From assembly GCA_963741625.1 (NCBI GenBank), contig CAVUIT010000009.1, positions 372,001 to 436,000 of the forward strand: a stretch of 64,000 nucleotides of DNA, given 5' to 3'. The translations under genes were made by a program, and so were the position numbers. The stretch comes from CAWBBA01 sp963741625 (GTDB lineage: Bacteria > Desulfobacterota > Desulfomonilia > Desulfomonilales > Desulfomonilaceae). Below the pieces are notes generated by a model. That model was not told the DNA's origin. It did not search any database and was given only the letters and a program-made list of their open reading frames with translations. How positions within the stretch are numbered: the stretch's first letter is position 1; the number at the start of each line of letters is the position of its first letter. Below are positions 44,427-53,823 of this stretch, piece by piece.

Positions 44427-45107
44427 TCAGCGCTTCGGCTTAGCGGGGGCCTTCTTCTTGGCTGCCTCTGCTTTGCGCTGTGTAATTTCTTTGATTTCTT
44501 CAGGAGATAGACGCCGGTAGGTGACGCCACTGATATTGGAGTCCAGTGCAATCACGTCGAGTTTTTTCACAAGATCGCTTTCTCTGCTGCTCAGCGCACC
44601 GGCTTTTCCGAGTTTAATAGTCGGAACATTAACTATTCTGGGAAGATCATTAAGGCTTGCCAGAAACGCTCCGATTTTTTGATATTCCCCACGGACATTA
44701 AGTTCGAGAGGAATTGTCGCATAATATAGTTCCTCGTCTACCTTCTCCTTGCCAGGGACAAATCGCTTTGCCACGAGATTTGTCTGAGAGAGCAGGTCGG
44801 TGATTTTCTTTAACAATATCTCGATTTCTTGTTTTTCCGGGAGAGAGGCGACCATGGTCTGAAGCTTCTTCTCCAGTTCCTGTATCCGCGCCTTTAGTTT
44901 AGGGCCTTCGGCCAGGATCTTTTCCTGGTTAATGATCTCAAGCTTGAGGCTACCGATCTGCTTCTCAAGGCTGCTCACCTTTTCCAGGTCTTCGGCGACC
45001 CACAGGAAATAGAAGGCCACCAGCAGGAGAACGCAAATGCCTACCACGATCAAGATTCGATGAATCGTCTTGAGTTTAAAGAAAATCTCTCGAGGTTCTA
45101 AGGCCAC
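44427..45107 (-). CDS. pilO: Type IV pilus assembly protein PilO
   Basis: A 226-residue protein with one membrane helix (about 16-36, RILIVVGICVLLLVAFYFLW), a coiled coil (VSSLEKQIGSLKLEIINQEK) and the periplasmic PilO ferredoxin-like domain (QTNLVAKRFVPGKEKVDEEL; VRGEYQKIGAFLASLNDLPR). It pairs with PilN in the inner membrane alignment complex. Ends in a Lys/Ala-rich tail. Confidence 0.9.
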   Translation of the reverse strand: MALEPREIFFKLKTIHRILIVVGICVLLLVAFYFLWVAEDLEKVSSLEKQIGSLKLEIINQEKILAEGPKLKARIQELEKKLQTMVASLPEKQEIEILLKKITDLLSQTNLVAKRFVPGKEKVDEELYYATIPLELNVRGEYQKIGAFLASLNDLPRIVNVPTIKLGKAGALSSRESDLVKKLDVIALDSNISGVTYRRLSPEEIKEITQRKAEAAKKKAPAKPKR

Positions 45108-45117
45108 GGCAGTATCC

Positions 45118-45717
45118 TCAACGAACGTTTCCGACTATTTTGAAACTCATCGAGCCAAGACCTCCGGCGGCGCCGGTGGTGGCAACGATCTGAAGCAGTT
45201 TTACGTCTATAAAGAAGGTCTTGTCGGTCGGCACGGCGGGATTTGCCCACGGCTGTTTCGCGGTAAAACCCTGCTTTATACTCTGAAGCCTTTGAACAAA
45301 ATTCACCACCACGGTGTTGTCTACCCCAACCCCATCTAAGGCGAAACTTCGGCCCGTTTTGGTGATCGAATTCACCCATACCTCATCCGGAATTGCGAGT
45401 GCAACGGCGGCCATAAACGGCGCAGGAGTATCGCGAATCTTGGTTAGTTTCTCTATGGTGTCGACCTGTCTCTGAAGTCGCGCTATCCTGTTTTTGAGGT
45501 CTTCAATTTCTTTATTCTTTTCCTTGAGCTGCTTCAATTTTGTCTCATGGACAGTCTTTTCTTTTTCCAAGGCCGATATCTTCCAGGAAAAGAACACAGC
45601 GGTGCAGACCATAAGGCCAAAAGTGGAAGCCACAATGACTGCGGTCAGCAGCAGGAATTGCTTCAGCTCACGCTTACGAAGAATGTCCCGGATGGGTAGA
45701 AGATTAACTCTTACCAT
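45118..45717 (-). CDS. pilN: Type IV pilus assembly protein PilN
   Basis: A 199-residue protein. Its cytoplasmic N-terminus VRVNLLPIRDILRKREL is the conserved PilM-binding motif; a membrane helix (about 22-42) and coiled coil follow, then a periplasmic domain (FSLDG-like SFALDGVGVDNTVVVNFVQR). Its start follows the pilM stop directly and the pilO gene begins 10 nt after it. Confidence 0.92.
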   Translation of the reverse strand: MVRVNLLPIRDILRKRELKQFLLLTAVIVASTFGLMVCTAVFFSWKISALEKEKTVHETKLKQLKEKNKEIEDLKNRIARLQRQVDTIEKLTKIRDTPAPFMAAVALAIPDEVWVNSITKTGRSFALDGVGVDNTVVVNFVQRLQSIKQGFTAKQPWANPAVPTDKTFFIDVKLLQIVATTGAAGGLGSMSFKIVGNVR

Positions 45718-46770
45718 CTATACCTGCTTATCCCCCTCATCCCTAAGAGCGAGGCCCACGGCTACAGCCATCTGGGCCCCCACACTGTTGAGATAAGCCA
45801 AGTCAAACACTTTTTCGTTGACCTTGAGACTTCTAAAGGGATCGATAATCTCAACAGGAATGTTCAACTCGGATTCCATGGTGGAGGCCAGCCCATATGT
45901 AGAAGCGGCCCCGCCTGAGAGAAATATTTTCTGAATCGGATCGTAAGATACGTTGGCGGAAAAAAAATCCAGGATCTTTTGGAGTTCCGAGACAAAATAG
46001 TCCACGGAACGCTGAAAGATCTTCCTGAGATTTCGAGGGTTGACCTTGTCCAAGTCAGCTCCGCGCTTGATATTTTCGGCACGCTCGAAATCTACGTCAA
46101 AAAACCTCATTATTTCTCGGGTTATCGTATCTCCCCCAACCGGGAGATCTCGAGTGTACTGGGAAGCGCCTGATTTCAGAATATTGATGTTGATCGTACT
46201 CGCCCCCACGTTGACCAGCGCTACTATCTCTTCCTGCACGTTGGGGTAACAAAACTCATACATCACTTCGAGAGCGAAAGGATCTACGTCCACAATAACA
46301 GGGTTTAGATTCAAAGACTTGATCAAATCCAGATACTCGGCCATGTATTCTTTCTTTGCCGCTACCAATACGACTTCCATCGATCCTTCTTTTTCAGGCC
46401 GATCACCCATTATGAAGAAATCCAGATTCACGTCCTTAATGTCAAAGGGAATATAGGGCTCCGCTTCCATCTGAATCTGTTTTTCCAATTGACCATCTGT
46501 CATGGAAGTCATGGTAACCTGCTTGATAATTACCGCCTTGCCGGCAAGCGAGGTAGCCACGTACTTGTTTCGGCTCGATAAGTTATGCAGAGCCCTGATG
46601 GCGTTACCGACGAGATCAGCCTTCTTGATTGACTTGTCTACGATAGCGCCATCGGGTAAGGGGGCAACGCCCACATACTCGAGCACGAAACCTTTCTTCG
46701 AGCGGTCTATTTCGACCATTTTCACTGCGTTGGAACCGATGTCCAAGCCGATTATTTTCGGTATTGCCAT
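45718..46770 (-). CDS. pilM: Type IV pilus assembly ATPase-like protein PilM
   Basis: A 350-residue actin-like (FtsA-fold) cytoplasmic protein. Motifs: GLDIGSNAVKMVEIDRSKKG, VALVNVGASTININIL (phosphate 2), and IFLSGGAASTYGLASTME near the C-terminus. It binds the PilN N-terminus and ATP, anchoring the alignment complex. First gene of pilMNOP. Confidence 0.95.
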   Translation of the reverse strand: MAIPKIIGLDIGSNAVKMVEIDRSKKGFVLEYVGVAPLPDGAIVDKSIKKADLVGNAIRALHNLSSRNKYVATSLAGKAVIIKQVTMTSMTDGQLEKQIQMEAEPYIPFDIKDVNLDFFIMGDRPEKEGSMEVVLVAAKKEYMAEYLDLIKSLNLNPVIVDVDPFALEVMYEFCYPNVQEEIVALVNVGASTININILKSGASQYTRDLPVGGDTITREIMRFFDVDFERAENIKRGADLDKVNPRNLRKIFQRSVDYFVSELQKILDFFSANVSYDPIQKIFLSGGAASTYGLASTMESELNIPVEIIDPFRSLKVNEKVFDLAYLNSVGAQMAVAVGLALRDEGDKQV

Positions 46771-46861
46771 TTCCCTACCTTGGTCGGACCCAATCGAATC
46801 CTCTTTCGGGTCACAAAGTGAGGATACAAGAAAAGAACTAGATTGTCAATAAAAATTGATA

Positions 46862-47206
46862 TTAGGGGATGTTAGCGTCTTTATTTAAAGTTGATTCTAA
46901 GTTAGTCGCTCTGACAGCAGACGGATTGCTCTGCTCAAATATATAGACTGTCTCGTCGGGCCGAGCCATACCGAGTTTTCGTTTGGCAACGTTTTCAATC
47001 GTGGAGGGATCCGAACGCATGAGCGTCACCTGGCGCTCCAGTTCCTTAATCTCCAAAGCCAGTTTGTGGTTTTCTTTTCTGATTGATGACTTTTTTTCTT
47101 CGAGTCCGGCCTTCTGAGTCAAGCTCTTTTCGCCCACCAAAACGCCTACCAGCACCAACGCTGCCAAGAGCAGAACGATTCTCAAATATTTGACCGCACG
47201 GTCCAC
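46862..47206 (-). CDS. FtsB/DivIC-like septum formation initiator
   Basis: A 114-residue bitopic protein: short cytoplasmic N-terminus, one membrane helix (ILRIVLLLAALVLVGVLVG-like, about 8-26), a coiled coil (IRKENHKLALEIKELERQVT) and the family motif IENVAKRKLGMARPDETVYI. FtsB with FtsL and FtsQ recruits the divisome peptidoglycan synthases. Standing alone between pilM and the ECF-type ATPase gene. Confidence 0.88.
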   Translation of the reverse strand: MDRAVKYLRIVLLLAALVLVGVLVGEKSLTQKAGLEEKKSSIRKENHKLALEIKELERQVTLMRSDPSTIENVAKRKLGMARPDETVYIFEQSNPSAVRATNLESTLNKDANIP

Positions 47207-47413
47207 AATTAGTTTCCTTGGGAAAATCTCAAACCTCGCGTCTGCATCGCGGTCTTGCCGGCCATCAAGTGCGGGGCCATATGCCCTTTATACTCCAGAT
47301 AGCTTTTGTTCTCAAACTTTTTCTGAAGAAATCACAGTCACTTCCCGATCATGTTCAGTAAGCAAGAAGAGAGTTCTGCATTATCACCACAATATGCCGG
47401 GACAAGTCTTCTA

Positions 47414-48139
47414 CTAAAGAGGGCACTCCTCAGGCCCGCAGTGCCGCCGGCCAGAGACGCCCAGCGGCTTCCGTATCGGACTGCAAACAAAATCTGAAGC
47501 CGTTCCGTCGAAAAAAATTGTTCCCTGAGAAAGGAACAGGATCCTGTCCGCGGTGAGAGCGTCCTGGAGATTGTGAGTAACTTCGATGACGGTCAGTCCG
47601 GGGATTGCGCGAAGGGAACTAAGTAAAGATCTGATGGACCGTCGTATTGGCCGGTCTAACATGTTAAGAGCCTCATCGATTACAATTATCCTACACCCCA
47701 TGGCCAAGGCGGCAGCCAAGGCCACTTTTTGTTGCTCACCTCCCGAAAGTGTGTGGACTAGTCGCTTCTCTATCCCTGTTAAACCTGTCCAGCGAAGGGC
47801 CTTCCGCAGCCTGGTCTCGATTTCGGATGATGAGAGCTGCATGTTTTCAAGGCCGAAGATTATATCCTCTTCGATGGAGATGCCCACCAGAGAATCATAA
47901 GGATCCCCGCCGAGATAGCCGACGATCACAGAATCATTATCCTGTGGAGGATTGAATTGAATTGAACCTGAATGAGGCTTTAATAGGCCACTGATAACTT
48001 TTCCAAGGGTAGTTTTTCCCGAGCCGTCCGGCCCGGTTAACACCACCCATGACAGATTCTCGATGGTAAGGGACAACCCTTTAAGGACAAGTGGAGCCGG
48101 GGGGGAATACGAAAAGGCGAGGTTTTCTATACGGATCAT
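47414..48139 (-). CDS. ABC transporter ATPase of the energy-coupling factor type (lone)
   Basis: A 241-residue nucleotide-binding domain: Walker A GPDGSGKTTLGKVISG, Q-loop region VGYLGGDPYDSLVG, signature LSGGEQQKVALAAALAMG, Walker B RIIVIDEALNMLD and switch His EVTHNLQDAL. It is most like EcfA/CbiO subunits of vitamin or cobalt/nickel importers. No membrane T or S component lies nearby. Located just downstream of the ribosomal cluster on the same strand. Confidence 0.88.
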   Translation of the reverse strand: MIRIENLAFSYSPPAPLVLKGLSLTIENLSWVVLTGPDGSGKTTLGKVISGLLKPHSGSIQFNPPQDNDSVIVGYLGGDPYDSLVGISIEEDIIFGLENMQLSSSEIETRLRKALRWTGLTGIEKRLVHTLSGGEQQKVALAAALAMGCRIIVIDEALNMLDRPIRRSIRSLLSSLRAIPGLTVIEVTHNLQDALTADRILFLSQGTIFFDGTASDFVCSPIRKPLGVSGRRHCGPEECPL

Positions 48140-48402
48140 GTGTCCGCAATACCGTTATCGACCCTGGACAACCGCGCTGTCGGCGGATTTCGAGGAAAGT
48201 TCATTGTCCGGTGGCGGAGCGATGACTCAGGAGGTGGGCCTTTGAATTTACCGCACGACGAACACTGGACGCCATCCAACCAACCTGGAATGGATCGGCG
48301 CGGTGCAGTTGGAACTCCACGGCGCCGCTTCGATAAATAGGTTTCCGATCCTTTTGAGAAAACCGTTTTCGCCGGAGCTGAAACGGGGGTACCAGCCCGC
48401 GC
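48140..48402. other. Intergenic region between rplQ and the lone ATPase gene
   Basis: 263 nt downstream of rplQ (minus strand). No gene recognised. GTTTTC/GAAAAC arms around 48357-48371 could form a weak hairpin. Confidence 0.3.
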
Positions 48403-48843
48403 TTACTTGGACTTTAAGGTGTCTGTAATCTTATCTTTGAAGCTCTTGGCTTTTCCGGACGTCTTTTTTTCCTTTGTCTTCTCGGGATTTTTTTCGACAA
48501 GCTCTACGAGAGACATAGCGGCCCTGTCACCCTCTCTGAATCCCTTTTTTACCACACGCACGTACCCCCCCTCCCGATTGGAGAAGCGCGGGGCGATCTC
48601 ATCAAATAGAAGGCTGGTGACCTTCTTTGATCTTATGGTTTGCATGGCCTGCCGCCGGGCATGGAGGTCGCCTCTTTTACCCAGGGTTATCATCTTGTCG
48701 GCCACGCTTCTGATTGCTTTGGCCCGGGCATCTGTTGTGGTAATGCTCTCATACTCCAGCAAAGAGGTCACCATGTTTCTGAGCATAGCTTCCCTGTGGG
48801 AGGTCCCCATGCCCAATTTGTATTTTGCTTTCCTGTGTCGCAT
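48403..48843 (-). CDS. rplQ: 50S ribosomal protein L17
   Basis: A 146-residue L17 with MRHRKAKYKLGMGTSHREAM, LRNMVTSLLEYESITTTDARA and VTSLLFDEIAPRFSNREGGY. The Lys/Ser-rich C-terminal extension of about 30 residues is longer than in E. coli. Last gene of the alpha operon, 15 nt after rpoA. Confidence 0.96.
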   Translation of the reverse strand: MRHRKAKYKLGMGTSHREAMLRNMVTSLLEYESITTTDARAKAIRSVADKMITLGKRGDLHARRQAMQTIRSKKVTSLLFDEIAPRFSNREGGYVRVVKKGFREGDRAAMSLVELVEKNPEKTKEKKTSGKAKSFKDKITDTLKSK

Positions 48844-48858
48844 GTGTCTCTCCCGGAC

Positions 48859-49908
48859 TTATTCGCTGATGAAGCTCTCGCGTTCTTGTCGCATTCGTTC
48901 CAGCTCTTCCCTACTAGGAAAGTTCGGTATCGCCATTCCTAGCTGAAGGTCCATGTCGGCCAAAATCTCTTTGATTTCATTGAGCGATTTTCGGCCGAAA
49001 TTCTTGGTCTTGAGCATTTCCGCTTCAGAGCGTTGGACAAGTTCGCCAATGAATTTGATATCCGCGTTCTTAAGGCAATTGGCAGACCGAACGCTCAGCT
49101 CCAGCTCACCCACGCTTCTGTACAGGTTTTCGTTGATCTCGGGCTCGCGCTGGGGCTTCTCCACGTGAACAGCTTTCTCTTCTTCCTCAAAATTGAGAAA
49201 AACCAGGAATTGTTCCCTCAGGATCTTCGCTGCCTGCGCAAGCGCATCCTCGGGGTGAACCGCTCCGCTGGTCAAAATCTCGACCGTGAGTTTGTCGTAA
49301 TCGGTCCTGCGCCCCACACGGGCATTGGTAATCTTGTAGCTCACCTTACGGACGGGTGAAAACACTGCATCCAATGCCAGCGTGCCAATGGGATCATCTT
49401 CCGTCTTGTGAAGCTCTGCGGGCACGTATCCCTTTCCCCATTCCGCGGTCATGGTCATGGAAAGGCGGCCTTCCTTGGACAGAGTCGCAAGAATCTGCTC
49501 CGGATTGATGATCTCCACCGTCTCATCCGTAATTATGTCGCCGGCGCGCACTTCTCCCTCTCCGACCGATTCCAACTTGAGGGTCTTGGGGTAGGTCGTG
49601 TGAAGCTTCAGTTGCACCTTTTTCAAATTGAGGATCAGATCGGTGACGTCTTCTTTCACACCGGGTATGGTGGAAAACTCGTGCAGCACTCCGTCGATCT
49701 TCACCGAGGTTATGGCCGCGCCCTGCAGCGAAGAAAGGAGCACACGCCGCAGGGAATTCCCCAACGTGATACCGAACCCCCTCTCCAGTGGCTCGCATAC
49801 GAATTTACCGTAAAAAGGGGTGTGCGACTCCTCCTCCACCTCCATGCGGCGAGGTCGGATGAGTTCAGTCCAATTTCGACTCATCAGGGTCTGCCCTGTT
49901 TCGCTCAT
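48859..49908 (-). CDS. rpoA: DNA-directed RNA polymerase alpha subunit
   Basis: The 349-residue product has the N-terminal dimerisation domain (RGFGITLGNSLRRVLLSSLQ, VTDLILNLKKVQLKL) and the C-terminal DNA- and activator-binding domain (SVRSANCLKNADIKFIGELV, KNFGRKSLNEIKEILADMDL). I start at ATG 49908 behind AGAGGGAAGCC; a longer frame to 50016 is unsupported, and ATG 49884 (MSRNWTEL) is a possible alternative. Confidence 0.96.
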   Translation of the reverse strand: MSETGQTLMSRNWTELIRPRRMEVEEESHTPFYGKFVCEPLERGFGITLGNSLRRVLLSSLQGAAITSVKIDGVLHEFSTIPGVKEDVTDLILNLKKVQLKLHTTYPKTLKLESVGEGEVRAGDIITDETVEIINPEQILATLSKEGRLSMTMTAEWGKGYVPAELHKTEDDPIGTLALDAVFSPVRKVSYKITNARVGRRTDYDKLTVEILTSGAVHPEDALAQAAKILREQFLVFLNFEEEEKAVHVEKPQREPEINENLYRSVGELELSVRSANCLKNADIKFIGELVQRSEAEMLKTKNFGRKSLNEIKEILADMDLQLGMAIPNFPSREELERMRQERESFISE

Positions 49909-50067
49909 GGCTTCCCTCTTGTTAAATGCGAATTCTGCAACGCAGAATCCTGATACGGTTGTAAGAAATCGATTTCCCTTACAGTTTCTTAAGGCCCACA
50001 ATGGGTCGTAGCGCACAATCCTTCCAGGATTCCCCAGGAGTTGAATTCCCCCTAGGTCGTCGCCGCG

Positions 50068-50694
50068 TTACTTGGAATAGAACTCGACAATCAACTGCTC
50101 TTTAATGGTGGGAGGCAGTTCTTCTCTAGTCGGCAATGCCTTGACTACTCCCTTAAACGCCTCAACGTCGACATCGAGCCAAGACGGGATCCCGCGCCTG
50201 GTGACCGTTTTCAGCGAATCGTCGATGCCCTGGATTGATCGGCTCTTTTCCTGGACTTCTATGGCCATGCCGGGTTTGGTCCGGAAGGAGGCTATGTCTA
50301 CTTTCCGCCCATTAACCTTAATGTGTCCGTGGTTTATCAATTGTCTGGCTTCGGCCCTGGATGAAGCGAACCCCATCCTGAAGACCATGTTGTCCAGCCG
50401 TGACTCCAACAGAAGGAGCAGGTTCTCTCCGGTCACGCCTTTCTTCTGCTCGGCAAGATGAATATACGTACGGAACTGCTTCTCCAGCACTCCGTAAATC
50501 CGCCTCACTTTTTGTTTTTCTCGAAGCTGTGTCCCGTAGTCTGTGTGTTTCTGACGGCCCTGACCGTGCTGTCCCGGAGGATAAGTTCTCCTCTCTACGG
50601 AGCATTTATCCGAGTAGCAGCGATCCCCTTTAAGGAACAACTTGGTCCCTTCCCGGCGGCAGAACCTGCACACTGATTCATGATAGCGAGCCAA
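50068..50694 (-). CDS. rpsD: 30S ribosomal protein S4
   Basis: A 208-residue S4 with N-terminal Cys cluster (CRFCRREGTKLFLKGDRC, a zinc-binding form), YGVLEKQFRTYI, RLDNMVFRMGFASSRAEARQ and GHIKVNGRKVDIASF. S4 nucleates 30S assembly and in many bacteria represses the alpha operon. Confidence 0.97.
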   Translation of the reverse strand: MARYHESVCRFCRREGTKLFLKGDRCYSDKCSVERRTYPPGQHGQGRQKHTDYGTQLREKQKVRRIYGVLEKQFRTYIHLAEQKKGVTGENLLLLLESRLDNMVFRMGFASSRAEARQLINHGHIKVNGRKVDIASFRTKPGMAIEVQEKSRSIQGIDDSLKTVTRRGIPSWLDVDVEAFKGVVKALPTREELPPTIKEQLIVEFYSK

Positions 50695-50737
50695 TACTAT
50701 CTCCTTTGGTTCGGAAAACTATTGTATCCCTAAATGG

Positions 50738-51127
50738 TTAAACTCTTCTTCTCTTCGGAGGCCGACACCCGTTATGCGGTATGGGCGTAACGTCCTTGAT
50801 TAGGGTGATCTGAAACCCCGCAGACTGCAAGGATCGTAACGCAGCTTCCCGGCCGGCCCCAGGGCCCTTTATCAAGACCTCGACACTCCTCATACCTTGT
50901 TCCATAGCCTTACGCGCAGCGTCCTCCGCTGCCAACTGAGCCGCGAAGGGTGTAGATTTTCTCGACCCTTTGAAGCCCTGCGTGCCTGCCGAGGACCATG
51001 CCACGACGTTACCTTCGGGGTCGGTAATCGTGACGATCGTATTATTGAAGGTGGATTGGATATGTGCCACGCCTCTTGGAATACTGCGCTTTTCTTTCTT
51101 TTTGCGAACGACTCGCCTTTTTGGCAT
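50738..51127 (-). CDS. rpsK: 30S ribosomal protein S11
   Basis: A 129-residue S11: GVAHIQSTFNNTIVTITDPE, GNVVAWSSAGTQGFKGSRKS and C-terminal TPIPHNGCRPPKRRRV. Normal length, in the order rpsM-rpsK-rpsD-rpoA-rplQ. Confidence 0.97.
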   Translation of the reverse strand: MPKRRVVRKKKEKRSIPRGVAHIQSTFNNTIVTITDPEGNVVAWSSAGTQGFKGSRKSTPFAAQLAAEDAARKAMEQGMRSVEVLIKGPGAGREAALRSLQSAGFQITLIKDVTPIPHNGCRPPKRRRV

Positions 51128-51234
51128 TGACCTCTCCGTTCAAAGGCCCCGCTATGGGGTAATCTGGGGTTTCTTGTCTACAGACCCATAAGGGGCCACT
51201 CCTAATCCTGCAAGGCGCAAATGTTCCCGCTGAG

Positions 51235-51603
51235 CTATTTGCGCTTGCCTATCTGCGTCTTTCTCGGGCCTTTGCGGGTTCGGGCATTGGTATGCGTGCG
51301 CTGACCGCGGGCCGGCAGACCGCGCCGATGACGCAGGCCGCGATAGCACCCGAGATCCATGAGCCTCTTGATATTCATACCTATATCGCGGCGAAGGTCA
51401 CCTTCCACCTTGTATGAACGATCAATGGCCTCACGTATCTTGGCTACATCGACCTCGGTCAGTTGATCCGTCTTCATGTTCAGATCCAGACCGGCCTCTT
51501 CCAATATTTTCTGAGCGGTGGTCTTTCCTATCCCGTAGATATAAGTCAGCGCCACTTCCATGCGCTTATTCTTGGGAAGGTCAATCCCTGCGATACGTGC
51601 CAC
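51235..51603 (-). CDS. rpsM: 30S ribosomal protein S13
   Basis: A 122-residue S13: MARIAGIDLPKNKRMEVALT, YGIGKTTAQKILEEAG and the C-terminal tail RGLPARGQRTHTNARTRKGP. Helix-two-turns-helix protein of the 30S head that contacts P-site tRNA. Confidence 0.97.
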   Translation of the reverse strand: MARIAGIDLPKNKRMEVALTYIYGIGKTTAQKILEEAGLDLNMKTDQLTEVDVAKIREAIDRSYKVEGDLRRDIGMNIKRLMDLGCYRGLRHRRGLPARGQRTHTNARTRKGPRKTQIGKRK

Positions 51604-51641
51604 GATCTTCCTCCTGGCGATGAAACAAATGCGAACAGGGC

Positions 51642-51755
51642 TTAGCCCTGTCGCTGTTTATGTTTAGGGTTCTCGCAGATCACCCGAACCGTTCCTTTTC
51701 GTTTGATGATCTTGCACTTATCGCAAATCTTCTTAACCGAAGCCCTTACTTTCAT
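51642..51755 (-). CDS. rpmJ: 50S ribosomal protein L36
   Basis: A 37-codon frame starting ATG 51755: MKVRASVKKICDKCKIIKRK, then GTVRVICENPKHKQRQG and TAA. It has the CxxC...Cx4H zinc ligands of the zinc-type L36 (C11, C14, C27, H32). It sits between adk and rpsM; infA and map, often found here, are absent. Confidence 0.95.
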   Translation of the reverse strand: MKVRASVKKICDKCKIIKRKGTVRVICENPKHKQRQG

Positions 51756-51788
51756 GGGCCCTCCTCATCGCCTTCAAGGGACGGGTTC

Positions 51789-52436
51789 CTATTTCAAAAC
51801 CTTTTGTATGGACGCAAAGATCTCGTCGATAGGACCCACTCCCGCCACACGGCGAAGCAGTTGTTTCTTGTCGTAATAGTCGATCAGAGGGGCGGTTTGC
51901 TTGTTGTACACGGTCAGCCGCTCTCTGATGGTGGCCTCGGAATCGTCATCCCTCTGGTACAGCTCTGATCCGCACGCGTCGCAAATACCCTCGCGTTTGG
52001 GTCGATTGAACATCACATGATACATCTTGCCGCAATCGGAGTTCCGGCACGTGCGCCGACCGGAGAGCCTGGCCACAAGCTCTTCATCCGGAACATCCAC
52101 CAGGATGGCATGATCAATCGCTTTCCCCTGCGAAACAATTATCTTGTCCAGGGCTTCTGCCTGGGCAAGTGTCCTAGGAAACCCGTCGAGCATGTACCCT
52201 TTATCAAGGTCGGGTTTGGCCAGACGCTCCTCGACAACTCCTATGACCACGTCGTCCGGCACCAATTCGCCCTTGTCCATATACGTCTTGGCCTTAAGGC
52301 CCATCGGAGTACCTTCCTTGAGAGCAGCCCGGAAGATGTCACCGGTGGAAATCTGTGGAATGCCCAGCTTGTCAACAAGCTTCTTGGCCTGTGTCCCTTT
52401 GCCCGATCCTGGTCCTCCCAATAATACGATTCTCAT
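51789..52436 (-). CDS. adk: Adenylate kinase
   Basis: A 215-residue enzyme interconverting ATP + AMP and 2 ADP. Motifs: P-loop LLGGPGSGKGTQAKKL, GYMLDGFPRTLAQAEALD, and a LID domain with zinc-type Cys residues (CRNSDCGKMYHVMF ... CDACGSELYQRDDD). Between secY and rpmJ, a common place. Confidence 0.96.
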   Translation of the reverse strand: MRIVLLGGPGSGKGTQAKKLVDKLGIPQISTGDIFRAALKEGTPMGLKAKTYMDKGELVPDDVVIGVVEERLAKPDLDKGYMLDGFPRTLAQAEALDKIIVSQGKAIDHAILVDVPDEELVARLSGRRTCRNSDCGKMYHVMFNRPKREGICDACGSELYQRDDDSEATIRERLTVYNKQTAPLIDYYDKKQLLRRVAGVGPIDEIFASIQKVLK

Positions 52437-52466
52437 AGTCCCTTCCTGTTCTTGAGGAGTCGCAAA

Positions 52467-53759
52467 CTACCGCCTCCCCTTGATCCGGCCCGTTCGGATG
52501 AATCCTTCGTAATGCCGCTGGATCATGTGAGATTCAATCTGAGTCAACGTGTCCAGAGCGACCCCTACGACGATGAGCAATGAGGTTCCTCCGAAATAAA
52601 AAGGCGCGTTAAAACGTCCCATGAGGATCGAGGGGAGAACACACACTACTGAAACGTACATGGCCCCCCCAAAGGTGATTCTCGTGAGCACCTTGTCTAT
52701 GTACTGGGAAGTCTTCTTGCCCGGCCTGATTCCCGGGATGTACCCCCCGTATTTTTTCATGTTGTCGGCCACGTCTACCGGGTTGAAGGTGACGGCGGTA
52801 TAAAAATAACAGAAGAAGACGATTAGTCCCACGTAAAGAAGCTCATACACTGCGGTCCCGGGTCGCAACCAACTCGTAACATACGTTACAGCCGGGACGT
52901 GGAGGAATTGACCAATTGTTGCGGGAAAAATCATCAGAGACGACGCAAATATGGGAGGGATAACCCCGGCAGTATTCACCTTCAAGGGTAGGTGAGTACT
53001 CTGGCCTCCATATATCCGCCTCCCTACGACCCGCTTAGCGTACTGAACTGGTATTCGACGCTGCCCTCTTTCCACAAACACGATGATACCGATGACGCCG
53101 ACCATGATGGCCAGAAGGAGAAGCAGCACTAGAAATCCCATGTCCCCGGTTTTCACAAGCTGAATCGTATTGCCCAAAGCACTCGGCATCCTGGCTACGA
53201 TGCCGGCAAAGATGATCAATGAGATGCCGTTGCCGATGCCTCTCTCAGTGATTTGCTCACCCAGCCACATGATAAACGCGGTTCCTGCGGTCAGTGTAAT
53301 CATCGAGAGTATGACGAACGCGGGTCCGGGAATGTAAACCAGGTTCTCGGTCTTGGCCAGACCGATGCTAATCCCCATACCCTGAATGAGTGAAAGGAAC
53401 ACTGTCCCGTACCGAGTATACTGGGTAATCTTCTTGCGACCGGCTTCTCCTTCCTTGGAGAGTCGTTCCAGGTGAGGAATGACCACCGTGAGGAGTTGGA
53501 GGATGATGGAAGCGCTGATGTAAGGCATGATTCCAAGCGAAAAGATAGAGAAATTCTCCATCGCGCCGCCCGTGAACATGTCGATCATGCCGAACAAGGT
53601 CTGCTGAAACCTTGAAATGAAATCTTTGAGAGCGACCGTATTTATGCCGGGCGTAGGGATGTGCACACCCACTCGATAAACGAGAAGCATCAGGAGGGTG
53701 AAAATAACCCTGCGCTTGAGTTCCGGAATTTTAGCTATGTTGCCAATGGAACTTAACAC
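52467..53759 (-). CDS. secY: Preprotein translocase subunit SecY
   Basis: A 430-residue, ten-helix membrane channel protein: YRVGVHIPTPGINTVAL, MPYISASIILQLLTVVIPHL, ERGQRRIPVQYAKRVVGRRI and C-terminal GTSLLIVVGVALDTLTQIES. Main pore of the Sec system with SecE and SecG. Between rplO and adk in the spc operon. Confidence 0.97.
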   Translation of the reverse strand: MLSSIGNIAKIPELKRRVIFTLLMLLVYRVGVHIPTPGINTVALKDFISRFQQTLFGMIDMFTGGAMENFSIFSLGIMPYISASIILQLLTVVIPHLERLSKEGEAGRKKITQYTRYGTVFLSLIQGMGISIGLAKTENLVYIPGPAFVILSMITLTAGTAFIMWLGEQITERGIGNGISLIIFAGIVARMPSALGNTIQLVKTGDMGFLVLLLLLAIMVGVIGIIVFVERGQRRIPVQYAKRVVGRRIYGGQSTHLPLKVNTAGVIPPIFASSLMIFPATIGQFLHVPAVTYVTSWLRPGTAVYELLYVGLIVFFCYFYTAVTFNPVDVADNMKKYGGYIPGIRPGKKTSQYIDKVLTRITFGGAMYVSVVCVLPSILMGRFNAPFYFGGTSLLIVVGVALDTLTQIESHMIQRHYEGFIRTGRIKGRR

Positions 53760-53823
53760 GACGGCAGTCTCCTACGGGAAAAACCTGACGAGATCCTAAA
53801 ACCTGTCCACGGAGAGCGATTTC

